Assembly (NCBI RefSeq): GCF_004354365.1
Contig: NZ_SJCY01000001.1
Location: 372,001 to 436,000, forward strand
DNA: 64,000 bases
Reading direction: 5' to 3'
DNA from: Pedobacter changchengzhani
GTDB taxonomy: Bacteria; Bacteroidota; Bacteroidia; Sphingobacteriales; Sphingobacteriaceae
Shown here: positions 8,710 through 17,557 of the stretch, in pieces
Numbering within the stretch: position 1 is the stretch's first letter
Layout of the letters: the number at the start of each line of letters is the position of its first letter
Made by a program: the position numbers and the translations under genes
The notes under the pieces: generated by a model
What the model was told of the DNA's origin: nothing
What the model saw: the letters and a program-made list of their open reading frames with translations, nothing else
The model's database searches: none

Positions 8710-9141
8710 TTAGTTATAAATGTTCCAAGTATATTGGTAACCTGTAACTGGGTTTATCGGTCCCCAAGATGTGTAAGAACCATCAGAGAATCTAGCAACA
8801 CCTACTAATCTTGTTTTTCCTGGCATTGCCCAAGTTGTAATTTTGCTGTTTGGAGAAACACTAGTTCTGTAGTTTCCATCAACATAAATTTCTACATAGT
8901 AACCGCTGTAGTTATTTACTACAATATCGCTGTAGTTAGAACCATAAATGTCGCCACGGGTTTTAGAACCTACCGCTCCTTTTTTGTTTGTTGGAGCGGC
9001 ATACTTTGCTGCATCTTTGGCCGATAGTACCATTCCTTTACTATCGATAACTTTTTTCTGCTTAGCTTGTGCGTTAGCAACGTTTACCGAGATTGTGCTT
9101 GTTGCGAAGATCGCAAGAGCAATTAATAATAGCTTTTTCAT
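8710..9141 (-). CDS. Small secreted protein, duplicate copy 1
   Basis: A 143-residue protein with a clear signal peptide (MKKLLLIALAIFATSTISVN, cleavage probably after ANA). A lysine-rich linker follows, then a C-terminal beta-rich domain of about 70 residues that is rich in Tyr, Ser, Gly and Asn (DIVVNNYSGYYVEIYVDG). I do not recognise a named family. The fold could be a small carbohydrate- or surface-binding module, but that is a guess. The protein is identical in every residue to the copy at 9762-10193, while nine silent base differences separate the genes, all between about 8919 and 9064. The upstream region has a TACCTAC half-site for a NarL-type regulator. Confidence 0.85.
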   Translation of the reverse strand: MKKLLLIALAIFATSTISVNVANAQAKQKKVIDSKGMVLSAKDAAKYAAPTNKKGAVGSKTRGDIYGSNYSDIVVNNYSGYYVEIYVDGNYRTSVSPNSKITTWAMPGKTRLVGVARFSDGSYTSWGPINPVTGYQYTWNIYN

Positions 9142-9201
9142 GTCGTTTAATTTAATGTAGTTTATGAATGTAAATGTATAGGCTTTCTCGTTATCCTGAA
9201 A

Positions 9202-9217
9202 TACCTACTTATAGTGA
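9202..9217 (-). promoter_or_regulatory. NarL-like half-site upstream of copy 1
   Basis: The plus strand reads TACCTACTTATAGTGA, a TACYYMT-like heptamer with a weak inverted partner. In the direction of the gene it is followed after 23 nt by TACATTTA, a match to TAnnTTTG except for the last base. The same motif with the same spacing occurs before copy 2. Confidence 0.45.
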
Positions 9218-9273
9218 TTTTTCGATTATTTAGGCTGATTGTGCGTTTTTCGAATTTTTCTAAGCACTCGTTT

Positions 9274-9650
9274 TTGCGAAGAAGCACGACGGAGCAATCT
9301 GTCTAACAAAATAGATTGCTTCGTCGGCTGAAAAAGCCTTCTCGCAAGGACGACTTTTCTATTGGATTTATGAAATCAATTCAACTTCAAAAAACGGTGT
9401 GTTCCGGGCGGCCGTCCTTGCGAGGAAGCATGACGAGCAATCTGTCTAACAAAATAGATTGCTTCGTCGGCTGAAAAAGCCTTCTCGCAAGGACGACTTT
9501 TCTATTGGATTTATGAAATCAACTAACTTCAAAAAACGGTGTGTTCCGGGCGGCCGTCCTTGCGAAGAAGCACGACGAAGCAATCTTTCTAACAAACCAG
9601 ATTGCTTCGTCGGCTGAAAAAGCCTTCTCGCAACTACGAATTATTCTGGC
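9274..9650. repeat. Three palindromic REP-like units (C, D, E)
   Basis: Three further copies of the palindromic unit start at about 9274, 9418 and 9560 (periods 144 and 142). They share the linker GGATTTATGAAATCAA and AACGGTGTGTTCCGGGCGG. Unit D has lost two bases in the left arm (GACGAGCAATCT). Units C-E, the terminator and copy 2 together repeat the layout of units A-B, the terminator and copy 1. The 620-bp gap between the two gene copies holds only these repeats and the copy 1 promoter. Confidence 0.85.
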
Positions 9651-9700
9651 CGGACGCCTTTTTCTATCGTTTGATTTCCTCGACTACTAAAAATTGAGCC

Positions 9701-9738
9701 AAAAAAAATCCCTCAAACACCAATTAAGGTGCTGAGGG
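9701..9738 (-). terminator. Terminator of 143-residue protein gene, copy 2
   Basis: CCCTCA and TGAGGG arms with an inner CACC/GGTG pair form a hairpin on the minus strand, followed by a T run (plus-strand A run 9701-9708). The loop sequence differs from the copy 1 terminator while the stem base is conserved. Confidence 0.85.
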
Positions 9739-9761
9739 AATGAGATTGGTAATTTATGTAA

Positions 9762-10193
9762 TTAGTTATAAATGTTCCAAGTATATTGGTAACCTGTAAC
9801 TGGGTTTATCGGTCCCCAAGATGTGTAAGAACCATCAGAGAATCTAGCAACACCTACTAATCTTGTTTTTCCTGGCATTGCCCAAGTTGTAATTTTGCTG
9901 TTTGGAGAAACACTAGTTCTGTAGTTTCCATCAACATAAATTTCTACATAGTAACCGCTGTAGTTATTTACCACAATATCGCTGTAGTTAGAACCATAAA
10001 TGTCGCCACGTGTTTTAGAACCTACAGCTCCTTTTTTGTTTGTTGGAGCGGCATACTTAGCTGCGTCTTTGGCAGATAATACCATTCCTTTACTATCGAT
10101 AACTTTTTTCTGTTTTGCTTGTGCGTTAGCAACGTTTACCGAGATTGTGCTTGTTGCGAAGATCGCAAGAGCAATTAATAATAGCTTTTTCAT
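9762..10193 (-). CDS. Small secreted protein, duplicate copy 2
   Basis: A 143-residue protein identical to the product of 8710-9141, with the same signal peptide and Tyr/Gly/Asn-rich C-terminal domain. The two genes share an identical 3' half and identical first ~75 nt, with nine synonymous differences in between. This patchy pattern suggests gene conversion of parts of the gene plus selection on the protein. The promoter regions have diverged except for the NarL-like half-site and the -7-like box. Two expressed copies could raise dosage. Function is unknown. Confidence 0.85.
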   Translation of the reverse strand: MKKLLLIALAIFATSTISVNVANAQAKQKKVIDSKGMVLSAKDAAKYAAPTNKKGAVGSKTRGDIYGSNYSDIVVNNYSGYYVEIYVDGNYRTSVSPNSKITTWAMPGKTRLVGVARFSDGSYTSWGPINPVTGYQYTWNIYN

Positions 10194-10243
10194 GTCGTTT
10201 AATTTTGTTTTGTAAATCTAAATAGTTTTTGATGGTATGAAAA

Positions 10244-10259
10244 TACCTACTTATAATGA
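10244..10259 (-). promoter_or_regulatory. NarL-like half-site upstream of copy 2
   Basis: The plus strand reads TACCTACTTATAATGA. In the gene direction 23 nt separate it from TAGATTTA, a -7-like box. A second TACCCAC heptamer lies at 10284-10290. Spacing matches copy 1 and the caspase promoter, although the surrounding bases differ. Confidence 0.45.
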
Positions 10260-10304
10260 TTTATCAAAAAAAAACGATCAAAATACCCACCAGTACGGAT
10301 AATA

Positions 10305-11549
10305 TTAGGCTGATTTTAAGGTAAATACAGTAATCTCGGGTAAAATACCTACTCTACCCGGGTATCCTAAAAAGCCGTAACCAACATTTACATACAACTG
10401 TTGCTTTTGTTCTCGATACAAACCCGCCCACTCTTTATAGATATATTGTACAGGGCTCCACTGAAATTCTTTGAAACGAACGCCAAACTGCATTCCATGT
10501 GTATGACCACTAAACATTGCATCTATTTGTGGGTATTTTTGCAACACTTCGCCTCGCCAATGAGAAGGATCGTGGCTCAATAATAATTTTACAGGCAGAT
10601 CATCGGTGTTTTTAACAGCAAGCTCCATTTTACCATATTTAGGAAAACGGCCCATTCCCCAATTTTCTATTCCTAAAATACCTAATTCCTCACCATCAAC
10701 TTTTAGTCTTCTATTCTCATTCATCAGCAAGTCGTAACCCATCACTTTGTGTACATCAATCATGTCTTTCAAGTTTTTAACCTTTGCAGGTGAAGATTCT
10801 TTCCCAAAATGATAATCGCCATAATCGTGATTTCCTAAAGTAGAATACACGCCCAAAGGCGCTTTAACTTTCGAGAAAATATCAATGTAATCTCTCACTT
10901 CGTTGGTGAGGTTATTTACTAAATCGCCGGTAAAAAAGATAAAATCGGGCTTTTCGCCCAATAGCATTTCTATACCACCTTTTACAGCAGTCTTATTGTA
11001 GAAGCTACCAGAATGGATATCAGAAATTTGCGCCATTCTAATCCCATTAAAAGCTTTTGGTATATTTGGGAGGATAAGATCTACTCTTGTAACCTGATAA
11101 TCGTACGCGCCAGAAACAATGCCCCAACTTAATGAAGTTAGAGGAATAGCCGCAGCAACCAAACCTGCTTTTACCAAAAACTCTGATCTAGGGATGGGAT
11201 TTTGATTCGTGATCGGCTCTGATTTTTGCCTTTTGGTTTTTCTAAACAGCTTAATTGCACCTCTTCTCAAATCATCAATTAATAAAAAAGGCAACATGGT
11301 AAATTTACAAGCAACGGTTAAGAAGAATGCAACCAATATTATCGCCCGCAACGAAAGGTAAAGATTCAGATAAATCCCGCCAAACACGCCGATAATCAGT
11401 ATAATGCTATAAGTCCAATATAAAATCTTGAATATTTTTTTTGTGCGAGGTTTCCAATTTTTAAAAACGGCAACAATTGCTTTGAAACAATAAAGATCAA
11501 AAGCGATAATGAAAATGCAGGCTGCAACTATAAAAGGTAATCTTCCCAT
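10305..11549 (-). CDS. Membrane-anchored metallophosphoesterase (YkuE-like)
   Basis: A 414-residue protein. Three or four membrane helices occupy about residues 1-100, followed by a basic linker and a calcineurin-like phosphoesterase domain (about 150-410). All metal-ligand blocks are present: AQISDIHSGS, FTGDLVNN, LGNHDYGD, LLSHDP and FSGHTHGMQFG. The enzyme should hydrolyse phosphoester bonds with two divalent metals; related YkuE/LpxH-like proteins act on lipids or nucleotides, but the substrate here cannot be told. It is transcribed away from the duplicated genes and seems to be monocistronic. Confidence 0.9.
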   Translation of the reverse strand: MGRLPFIVAACIFIIAFDLYCFKAIVAVFKNWKPRTKKIFKILYWTYSIILIIGVFGGIYLNLYLSLRAIILVAFFLTVACKFTMLPFLLIDDLRRGAIKLFRKTKRQKSEPITNQNPIPRSEFLVKAGLVAAAIPLTSLSWGIVSGAYDYQVTRVDLILPNIPKAFNGIRMAQISDIHSGSFYNKTAVKGGIEMLLGEKPDFIFFTGDLVNNLTNEVRDYIDIFSKVKAPLGVYSTLGNHDYGDYHFGKESSPAKVKNLKDMIDVHKVMGYDLLMNENRRLKVDGEELGILGIENWGMGRFPKYGKMELAVKNTDDLPVKLLLSHDPSHWRGEVLQKYPQIDAMFSGHTHGMQFGVRFKEFQWSPVQYIYKEWAGLYREQKQQLYVNVGYGFLGYPGRVGILPEITVFTLKSA

Positions 11550-11568
11550 GTAAAATATGGTTTGTAAA

Positions 11569-11612
11569 TAAAAAGCTTTGAAATTTCTTTCTTACAGAAA
11601 GTTTTCAAAGCT
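11569..11612 (-). terminator. Terminator of the MoxR/VWA operon
   Basis: AGCTTTGAAA and TTTCAAAGCT arms with further internal pairing form a long stem; on the minus strand it is followed by TTTTTATTT. It lies just past the stop of the MoxR-type ATPase gene. Confidence 0.8.
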
Positions 11613-11633
11613 AATAAAATGTAAAACTAAATA

Positions 11634-13118
11634 TTATCTAAAATCATCTTCGTTTTCATCCTCATCAAATTCAGCATTAAATAAACTGCCAAACATATCG
11701 CTAAAACCGAAGCCTCCATTTAAGTAATTTTTGCTTAATTGCGAATATTCTGCAAGGCCGTGCAATACAAATTCCATTAATAATAGCGTTTGGTTTTCGT
11801 TTAATTTAGGATGAAATTTCTTCACCATATCATATAAACTAGGCACTGCCATTAATGCTTTTTTATATTTTGCGTTAGTCAACGTATCGGTTACATCAAT
11901 GTTATTTCCATCGGTAAACCATTCGGTAATTTCAGTATATGGATTTGCTGTTTTTGATTTTTTCGCTTTCTCGGGATCAGGGAAATATCGTGCAAACATT
12001 GTTTTAACGGCTTTGCCAATTAAAGTGGTGGCAACATGTGCTGGCCCTTCTAATTCTCCTTCGTAAACTAATTCTATTTTTCCGGTTATTGCGGGGATAA
12101 TTCCGGCCAAATCTGATAAGCGTACTGAAGTATTTTTCTCGCCTGAAATTAACATTCTTCTTTCAGCAGTGCTGATTAAATTTTCGTAAGCTGAAATGGT
12201 TAACCTAGCCGAAACGCCCGATTTTTGATCAATATATTCACTTTTGCGCGCCTCAAAAGCAATTTGTTCGATCAAATCTTTAACCAAATCATCTACTTCA
12301 ATTTCTTTTTGCGCTGGCGTCAACTTCGCTTCCTGCGAAGTAATTTGCCGAGAAATCTCAATGGTTCTTGGGTAATGTGTTAAAATCTGACTTTCAATTC
12401 TATCTTTCAAAGGTGTTACTATGCTTCCGCGATTGGTATAATCTTCAGGATTTGCCGTAAATACAAATTGAATATCCAAAGGTAAGCGCAATTTAAAACC
12501 GCGAATTTGGATGTCTTTTTCTTGCAACATATTAAACAATGCTACTTGTATACGTGCCTGTAAATCGGGCAATTCGTTAATTACGAAAATGCTACGGTGT
12601 GCACGTGGAATTAACCCAAAGTGAATTACCCGTTCATCATTATAGGTTAGTTTTAAAGTTGCAGCTTTAATCGGATCAACATCGCCAATTAAATCGGCAA
12701 CGGTAACATCTGGCGTAGCCAATTTCTCTGTATATCTTTCGCTGCGGTGCAACCATGCAATTTCGGTGGCATCACCTTTGGTAGCAATTTCATTTTTGGC
12801 ATACCATGAAATGGGATTTAAAGGGTCATCAAAAATCTCACTTCCGGCCACATAAGGCACATATTCATCTAATAAATTCACCATTAAACGGGCAATACGC
12901 GTTTTCGCTTGTCCGCGTAGGCCCAAAAGTAAAATGTTATGACGAGATAAAATTGCTGTTTGCAGTTCGGGTATAACGGTTTCATCGTAACCAATAATGC
13001 CTTCAAATTCTGCCTTGTTGCCACGAAGTTGCTTAATCAGATTTTCTCTAAGTTCTTCTTTAACGCTTCGCGATTTATAATTTGTAGTCTTTAATTGACC
13101 TAAAGTTGTGTTTTGCAT
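11634..13118 (-). CDS. MoxR-type AAA+ ATPase (ChlI-like)
   Basis: A 494-residue protein. The P-loop is a MoxR/ChlI variant (LLGLRGQAKTRIA, about residues 58-70), and the Walker B region reads FVINELPDL. A helix-2 insert-like region and a lid domain follow, then a C-terminal helical tail ending in an acidic stretch. MoxR ATPases act as chaperones that remodel or load metal into partner proteins, generally with a VWA protein encoded beside them. The VWA partner lies just upstream (80-nt gap filled by a heptamer array). The substrate is unknown. It is sometimes annotated as magnesium chelatase; a chlorophyll role is not expected here. Confidence 0.88.
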   Translation of the reverse strand: MQNTTLGQLKTTNYKSRSVKEELRENLIKQLRGNKAEFEGIIGYDETVIPELQTAILSRHNILLLGLRGQAKTRIARLMVNLLDEYVPYVAGSEIFDDPLNPISWYAKNEIATKGDATEIAWLHRSERYTEKLATPDVTVADLIGDVDPIKAATLKLTYNDERVIHFGLIPRAHRSIFVINELPDLQARIQVALFNMLQEKDIQIRGFKLRLPLDIQFVFTANPEDYTNRGSIVTPLKDRIESQILTHYPRTIEISRQITSQEAKLTPAQKEIEVDDLVKDLIEQIAFEARKSEYIDQKSGVSARLTISAYENLISTAERRMLISGEKNTSVRLSDLAGIIPAITGKIELVYEGELEGPAHVATTLIGKAVKTMFARYFPDPEKAKKSKTANPYTEITEWFTDGNNIDVTDTLTNAKYKKALMAVPSLYDMVKKFHPKLNENQTLLLMEFVLHGLAEYSQLSKNYLNGGFGFSDMFGSLFNAEFDEDENEDDFR

Positions 13119-13136
13119 CTTGTTGGGTTGTGTGTT

Positions 13137-13200
13137 ATCGGTTAAGGGTTACGGGTTTGGGCGTTTAAACTTGTAACTTTTAACTTTCAACCTTTAACTT
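13137..13200. repeat. Heptamer repeat array between VWA and MoxR genes
   Basis: The 80-nt gap holds 7-nt units, with the clearest run at 13166-13200 (TAAACTT, GTAACTT, TTAACTT, TCAACCT, TTAACTT). Looser units (GGTT-type) precede it. The array touches the stop codon of the VWA gene. It belongs to the same class of degenerate heptamer arrays seen at 14.4, 42.3, 42.9, 44.8 and 56.5 kb. Confidence 0.75.
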
Positions 13201-14296
13201 ATTTAACTGTTTTTCTTCTATTTTTAATATAATCTTCAAAAATGTATTCGCCCAAGCCATTCAACGAGCTATAAAAAGCTCTGCCACCGTTCACTTCTGT
13301 AAATTCTCGTACAAATTGCTGTAAATAGGGATCTTTCGCAATCATAAAAGTGGTAATTGGAATTTTTAAGCGCTTGCACTGTGCCGCCATGTTTAAGGTT
13401 TTATTAATTACCTTTCTATCTAAGCCCATACTATTTTTGTAGTATTTGCCATTCTCTTTTAAGCAGGTAGGTTTACCATCGGTAATCATAAAAATCTGCT
13501 TATTATGGGTTTTCCTACGGCGAAGAAGATCGGCTGCCAATTCTAACCCTGCATACGTATTGGTGTGGTAGGGGCCAACTTTCAAATACGGTAAATCTTT
13601 AACCGTAATTGGCCAAGCATCGTTTCCAAAAACTACAATATCCAAAGTATCTTTGGGGTATTTTGTTTTGATGAGCTCTGCTAAAGCCATGGCTACTTTT
13701 TTTGCAGGCGTAATTCTGTCCTCGCCATATAAAATCATCGAATGCGAAATATCAATCATCAACACCGTAGATGTTAACGTTTTAAAATCTTTTTCCTCTA
13801 CTTCTAAATCTCTATCTGTTAATGTAAAATCGCCAATTCCATGATTAATTTGAGCATTTTGGATAGAGGCCGTCATATCAATTTGGTCTAAACTATCACC
13901 AAAACTATATTCCCGTCTATCTGCATTTTTTTCTTCCCCAACACCAGATTTATTGCTGTTGTGGTTGCCACGACCAGATTTTTTTAGCTTACCGAAAATC
14001 TCATCTAAAGCTGATTTACGAATGGTTTGTTCTGTTTTTGCAGTAATTTTAAACTCACCCGATTTATTATCTTCTGTTAAATAACCCTTGTCTTTCAAAT
14101 CATCAATAAAATTACCAATGCCGTATTCGTTATTTGTTAATTTATATTGTTTATCAAGCTCATTTAGCCAACTTAGCGCTTCCGCCGCATCGCCTGCAGT
14201 ATAGTTTAGCAATTCGCTAAATAATTTTAGCAATTCATCAAACCCGCCCTTCGGCGAATCACCTGGTTTATAATCAGAAAAACGAAAACCTCTCAT
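13199..14296 (-). CDS. VWA-domain protein, partner of MoxR-type ATPase
   Basis: A 365-residue protein. An N-terminal helical region (about 1-160, with a charged KKSGRGNHNSNK linker near 110) precedes a von Willebrand A domain at about 170-350. The MIDAS metal site is seen as DISHS, with later T and D ligands in HTNTYAG and MITDGKP. VWA proteins of this type bind a client and present it to the MoxR ATPase encoded next in the same operon. There is no signal peptide or lipobox, so it is probably cytoplasmic, unlike BatA/BatB. The client is not evident from neighbours. Confidence 0.87.
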   Translation of the reverse strand: MRGFRFSDYKPGDSPKGGFDELLKLFSELLNYTAGDAAEALSWLNELDKQYKLTNNEYGIGNFIDDLKDKGYLTEDNKSGEFKITAKTEQTIRKSALDEIFGKLKKSGRGNHNSNKSGVGEEKNADRREYSFGDSLDQIDMTASIQNAQINHGIGDFTLTDRDLEVEEKDFKTLTSTVLMIDISHSMILYGEDRITPAKKVAMALAELIKTKYPKDTLDIVVFGNDAWPITVKDLPYLKVGPYHTNTYAGLELAADLLRRRKTHNKQIFMITDGKPTCLKENGKYYKNSMGLDRKVINKTLNMAAQCKRLKIPITTFMIAKDPYLQQFVREFTEVNGGRAFYSSLNGLGEYIFEDYIKNRRKTVK

Positions 14297-14386
14297 GTGC
14301 TTGTATTAACGGAAAATCGAAGATAAAAGTTTCGGTTTGTATAAATTTAAGCGTGGTGTCATATTCCTCATCCGGCCTTGCAGGCA

Positions 14387-14405
14387 CCTTCTCCAAAGGA
14401 GAAGG
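14387..14405. repeat. Short palindrome CCTTCTCC-AAA-GGAGAAGG
   Basis: A perfect inverted repeat with a 3-nt loop lies in the 217-bp gap between the WG-repeat gene and the VWA gene, preceded by CCGGCCTTGCAGGC. It resembles the interspersed GC-rich palindromes common in Bacteroidota intergenic DNA. No gene is visible in the gap. Confidence 0.6.
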
Positions 14406-14452
14406 ATAGCGAATTGTAAATAGCATGATGTAGTTAGTAGATTTTTTTAGAG

Positions 14453-14487
14453 AACAGCCAACTGGGAACTGAAAACTGCCAACTGAA
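14453..14487. repeat. Heptamer repeat array (AACTNNN)
   Basis: Five consecutive 7-nt units: AACAGCC, AACTGGG, AACTGAA, AACTGCC, AACTGAA. The first four bases are almost constant and the last three vary. It lies just past the 3' end of the WG-repeat gene. Confidence 0.75.
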
Positions 14488-14513
14488 ACTAGGCTTATTT
14501 TACTAATTGCGAA

Positions 14514-16529
14514 TTATTTTTCTCTAATTATTTCACCTTTTGATCCATACGTGTTTCCGTTGTAATTTGTATATTTTAGTGTTTCTGCATCTTTACCAAC
14601 GCCTCTAACTCTAAAACCATCAGCAAATTTTTTTATGGGCTTGTTATTTTTATCAATTAACATATAATCCGTAGCACTTTCAACTAAAGCACTGTATTTA
14701 GAAAAAACGCCAGGGTCTGTATAAGCAAAAGGAATAATAACATCGCCTTTTGGATTAATGTAGCCCCATTTACCCAATTGATTTTTTACTGCAGCCAAAC
14801 CGTTCGAAAAGAATTGCACATCTTTATATTTAGATGCATCTATAACTACATCGCCTTTGGTGTTGATGAAAAATTGTTTGCCAGCCTTGTTTTTAACCAA
14901 TAACAAACTATCCATGCCGAAGTTATCGTAGGTATCGATAACATAATCTTCTTTATTTATTTTTTTACCACTGCTGTTGTAAATATCTTCTGTACGACTA
15001 AGCGTGATGTAATCTGCAAATTTTTCTTTCTTTGTATATGGCTTCTCTTTAAATATGTAGTTGCCATGTATCTTATAATTGTAGCCATCAACGGTCATTA
15101 TGGTTTTAAGATTTTCATCTACTATAACGCTTTTTTGATCTTGAGTAGTTAAAACCAAAAAATTTCCATCTTCAGAAACATTGTCGTACGTTGGTGCCAA
15201 AAGTATTTCATTTGTGTTAAAATTAACAATACCTTTGGGGCCGTTTACACCATCTTCAATAAAGTAGTATTTATTAAAATAAGGTCCGTCTTTATAAAAA
15301 CGATATTTAAAAGGAATTAAGTTTTGACTTTTTCTATCCAACCATAAAACTTTTCTATAACCATCATCGCCAACATCGCCCATAAAATAATCACTTTTAT
15401 ATTGGTCTAACTGCTCAAAAGTTGGCTCAACTACCCATTTTCCTTTATCATCCAATAAACCAAATAAGCCTTTTTTATTTTTTGATATAATAAATCCATC
15501 AATGTAATCAGCCTGATTTTTTAGGGTAAAGCTGTAATTCTCTATTGCGCCTTTAGGTTTGAAGAAAATGTTAACAGCCGTTATGTTGCCTCTAAAACTG
15601 TAGGATACATTGGTTAGGTTTTCGGGTTTTTCTTTATCTTCTTTTGGCATATTTTGATAAAGGTATTTTATCAACTCGTCCACATTTTGGTATTCCTTTT
15701 TATCTATTTTTGCAATTGCATCTTCCCCAGTTTTGTACATCGCCTGTAAAAAAGCTACCGAAAAGTTACTTCCTATGTTTGATGAAGAAGAGCCAGATTG
15801 CTCGATAGATTTTCCACTGGCATTAATGCCTTCAACTTTTATAATTTTATCTTTAATTTTTTCAGAAAGCTTTAAATTAATTTCATTTCCCTTTATATCT
15901 ACTAAAATAACTTTACCATCATTTAAAACATGCGAAGGATTTTTTTCACTTACGTTTATAAAAGATAACCCATCGGGATAGTAATAGGTAGCCTCCAATT
16001 GAATGCTATCTATCCATTTAGTGCCTTTAATCTCGTTTACCACATCACTATCTCTACCTGCAATATCTTGATCTTGATTTTCGGTTTTCCCATCTTTAAA
16101 ATAGACTTTTTTTAATTTTAAACTGGGTTTTGGAAAACCATAACTATCGTAATCGTTTACGCTGTACATGATGCTACTCGCACTAAAATCTAATCCTAAA
16201 TAAGTATTTGGATAAATAACCTCTTGCCTAAAATAAAGCTTGTCGAATTTTTCGTTAAATGCCGAAACGATTTTGTTTTTAGGCGATGTGCTAAATTTTT
16301 CGGATGTTTTACTTTCTTTAGGATCTAATTTGCCTGGCGTGATTTTAATACTTAGCGATGAGAGCTTAATCATGCTAGAAAGCTGCTTATTTTGGTCAAC
16401 TAATATTTCTTTAATTTCTTCAATTGACTTTCCTTTAAATTGTTTTTTAAATTCATCCATATTATTTTGTGCAAAACTTAATGAACACGTAAAAAACGTT
16501 AAAATTAATAGGCTAAGGGATTTTTTCAT
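14514..16529 (-). CDS. Secreted WG-repeat protein
   Basis: A 671-residue protein with a signal peptide (MKKSLSLLILTFFTCSLSFA). The N-terminal ~330 residues show no family I know. The C-terminal half contains WG-type beta repeats, for example FGLLDDKGKWVVEPTFEQLD and GKWGYINPKGDVIIPFAY, which predict a repetitive beta structure used for binding. It is exported; there is no lipobox. There is no obvious operon partner. Function is unknown, and WG repeats usually mediate protein or surface interactions. Confidence 0.82.
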   Translation of the reverse strand: MKKSLSLLILTFFTCSLSFAQNNMDEFKKQFKGKSIEEIKEILVDQNKQLSSMIKLSSLSIKITPGKLDPKESKTSEKFSTSPKNKIVSAFNEKFDKLYFRQEVIYPNTYLGLDFSASSIMYSVNDYDSYGFPKPSLKLKKVYFKDGKTENQDQDIAGRDSDVVNEIKGTKWIDSIQLEATYYYPDGLSFINVSEKNPSHVLNDGKVILVDIKGNEINLKLSEKIKDKIIKVEGINASGKSIEQSGSSSSNIGSNFSVAFLQAMYKTGEDAIAKIDKKEYQNVDELIKYLYQNMPKEDKEKPENLTNVSYSFRGNITAVNIFFKPKGAIENYSFTLKNQADYIDGFIISKNKKGLFGLLDDKGKWVVEPTFEQLDQYKSDYFMGDVGDDGYRKVLWLDRKSQNLIPFKYRFYKDGPYFNKYYFIEDGVNGPKGIVNFNTNEILLAPTYDNVSEDGNFLVLTTQDQKSVIVDENLKTIMTVDGYNYKIHGNYIFKEKPYTKKEKFADYITLSRTEDIYNSSGKKINKEDYVIDTYDNFGMDSLLLVKNKAGKQFFINTKGDVVIDASKYKDVQFFSNGLAAVKNQLGKWGYINPKGDVIIPFAYTDPGVFSKYSALVESATDYMLIDKNNKPIKKFADGFRVRGVGKDAETLKYTNYNGNTYGSKGEIIREK

Positions 16530-16588
16530 AAAGTGATGCTATTGTTTCTACATAAAGTAAGCATGGAGCAGTTTGTTTTAAATTTTTG

Positions 16589-17455
16589 TTAATTAAATAC
16601 TTCGTTATCGTAATTTGGATTTGCTCCAGTTTGCGAGGCTACAAATGCACCAACTTTACAGGCCTTATCTAAAATTGAAGTCATTGGATATCCATTTAAA
16701 TAACTCGCAATAAATGTAGCTAAGAATGCATCGCCCGCGCCAACTGTATCTGCAACTTTTACTTTATAGCCTTTGTGATGAAACAACTTATCATCTTGTA
16801 AAACACAAGCACCTTTATCGCCAAGGGTAAGACAAATAATTTTAATGGTAAATAATTTACTAAGCTGTTTTAGCAGTTGTTCATCGGTATTGCCGGTTAA
16901 ATTTAATTCATCTTTTAAATAAATAATTTCGTGTTCATTTACTTTTAAAATGTCGGCTTGCCTTAACAGTAATTTTAAGGTTTCGATAGTATAAAACGGC
17001 GGACGAAGGTTAATATCAAATACTTTTAATTTTGCATAATTAAGGAGTGCCAAAACTGTGCTTTTACTTTTATCGTTGCGACAGGTTAAACTGCAATACA
17101 CAAAAGCATCAGCGCTTTTAACTGCCTCATTTGCATCTTTTGTAAGTGCTATCGCATCCCACGCTACTGGTTCTACAATGGTGTAAGTTGCTTGTTTATG
17201 TTCATCAAGTACAACTTGAACGGTGCTTGTTGGCAAAGCCGAAATCTGAACTAAATTTGTAGGGTAATTATTTTGGCTTAAAAAATTGATTAATTCCTTG
17301 CCATTTTCGTCATCGCCAACGGCGCTTATAAAACCGCTTTTTATATTCTGTTTATGAAGGTTTAAAGCTACATTCATACTAGAACCACCCGCTTTTTTTC
17401 CTTCCGGGAAAACATCCCAAAGTATTTCTCCAATAGTGATTACCTTCTTTTGCAT
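16589..17455 (-). CDS. PfkB-family sugar kinase (fructokinase-like)
   Basis: A 288-residue protein. The ATG at 17455 gives the usual family start (MQKKVITIGEILWDVFPEGK); an extension nine codons upstream is unlikely. PfkB signatures are present: the N-terminal glycine motif (KKAGGSSMNVALNL) and the C-terminal anion hole and catalytic base in DTVGAGDAF. The enzyme transfers phosphate from ATP to a sugar hydroxyl, and GEILWDVFP is common in fructokinases. No sugar transporter or hydrolase is adjacent, so the substrate is tentative. Confidence 0.88.
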   Translation of the reverse strand: MQKKVITIGEILWDVFPEGKKAGGSSMNVALNLHKQNIKSGFISAVGDDENGKELINFLSQNNYPTNLVQISALPTSTVQVVLDEHKQATYTIVEPVAWDAIALTKDANEAVKSADAFVYCSLTCRNDKSKSTVLALLNYAKLKVFDINLRPPFYTIETLKLLLRQADILKVNEHEIIYLKDELNLTGNTDEQLLKQLSKLFTIKIICLTLGDKGACVLQDDKLFHHKGYKVKVADTVGAGDAFLATFIASYLNGYPMTSILDKACKVGAFVASQTGANPNYDNEVFN

Positions 17456-17557
17456 AATTAATTTTATTTTGCAAATTAACAAATTCTGTGCATTTTTAGG
17501 TGTTTGATATTAAGGAGTCAATTTTTAAAAACGTAACATTCTTAACTATTCAAAAAG

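Noticed and set aside
8365..9650. CRISPR-like spaced repeats
   Set aside because: Only five units with a ~143-bp period; the linkers are also conserved, the units are long palindromes and no cas gene is near.
8948..10215. Plus-strand reading frames opposite the duplicated genes
   Set aside because: They are shadows of the real minus-strand genes; the latter have signal peptides, terminators and silent-only divergence.
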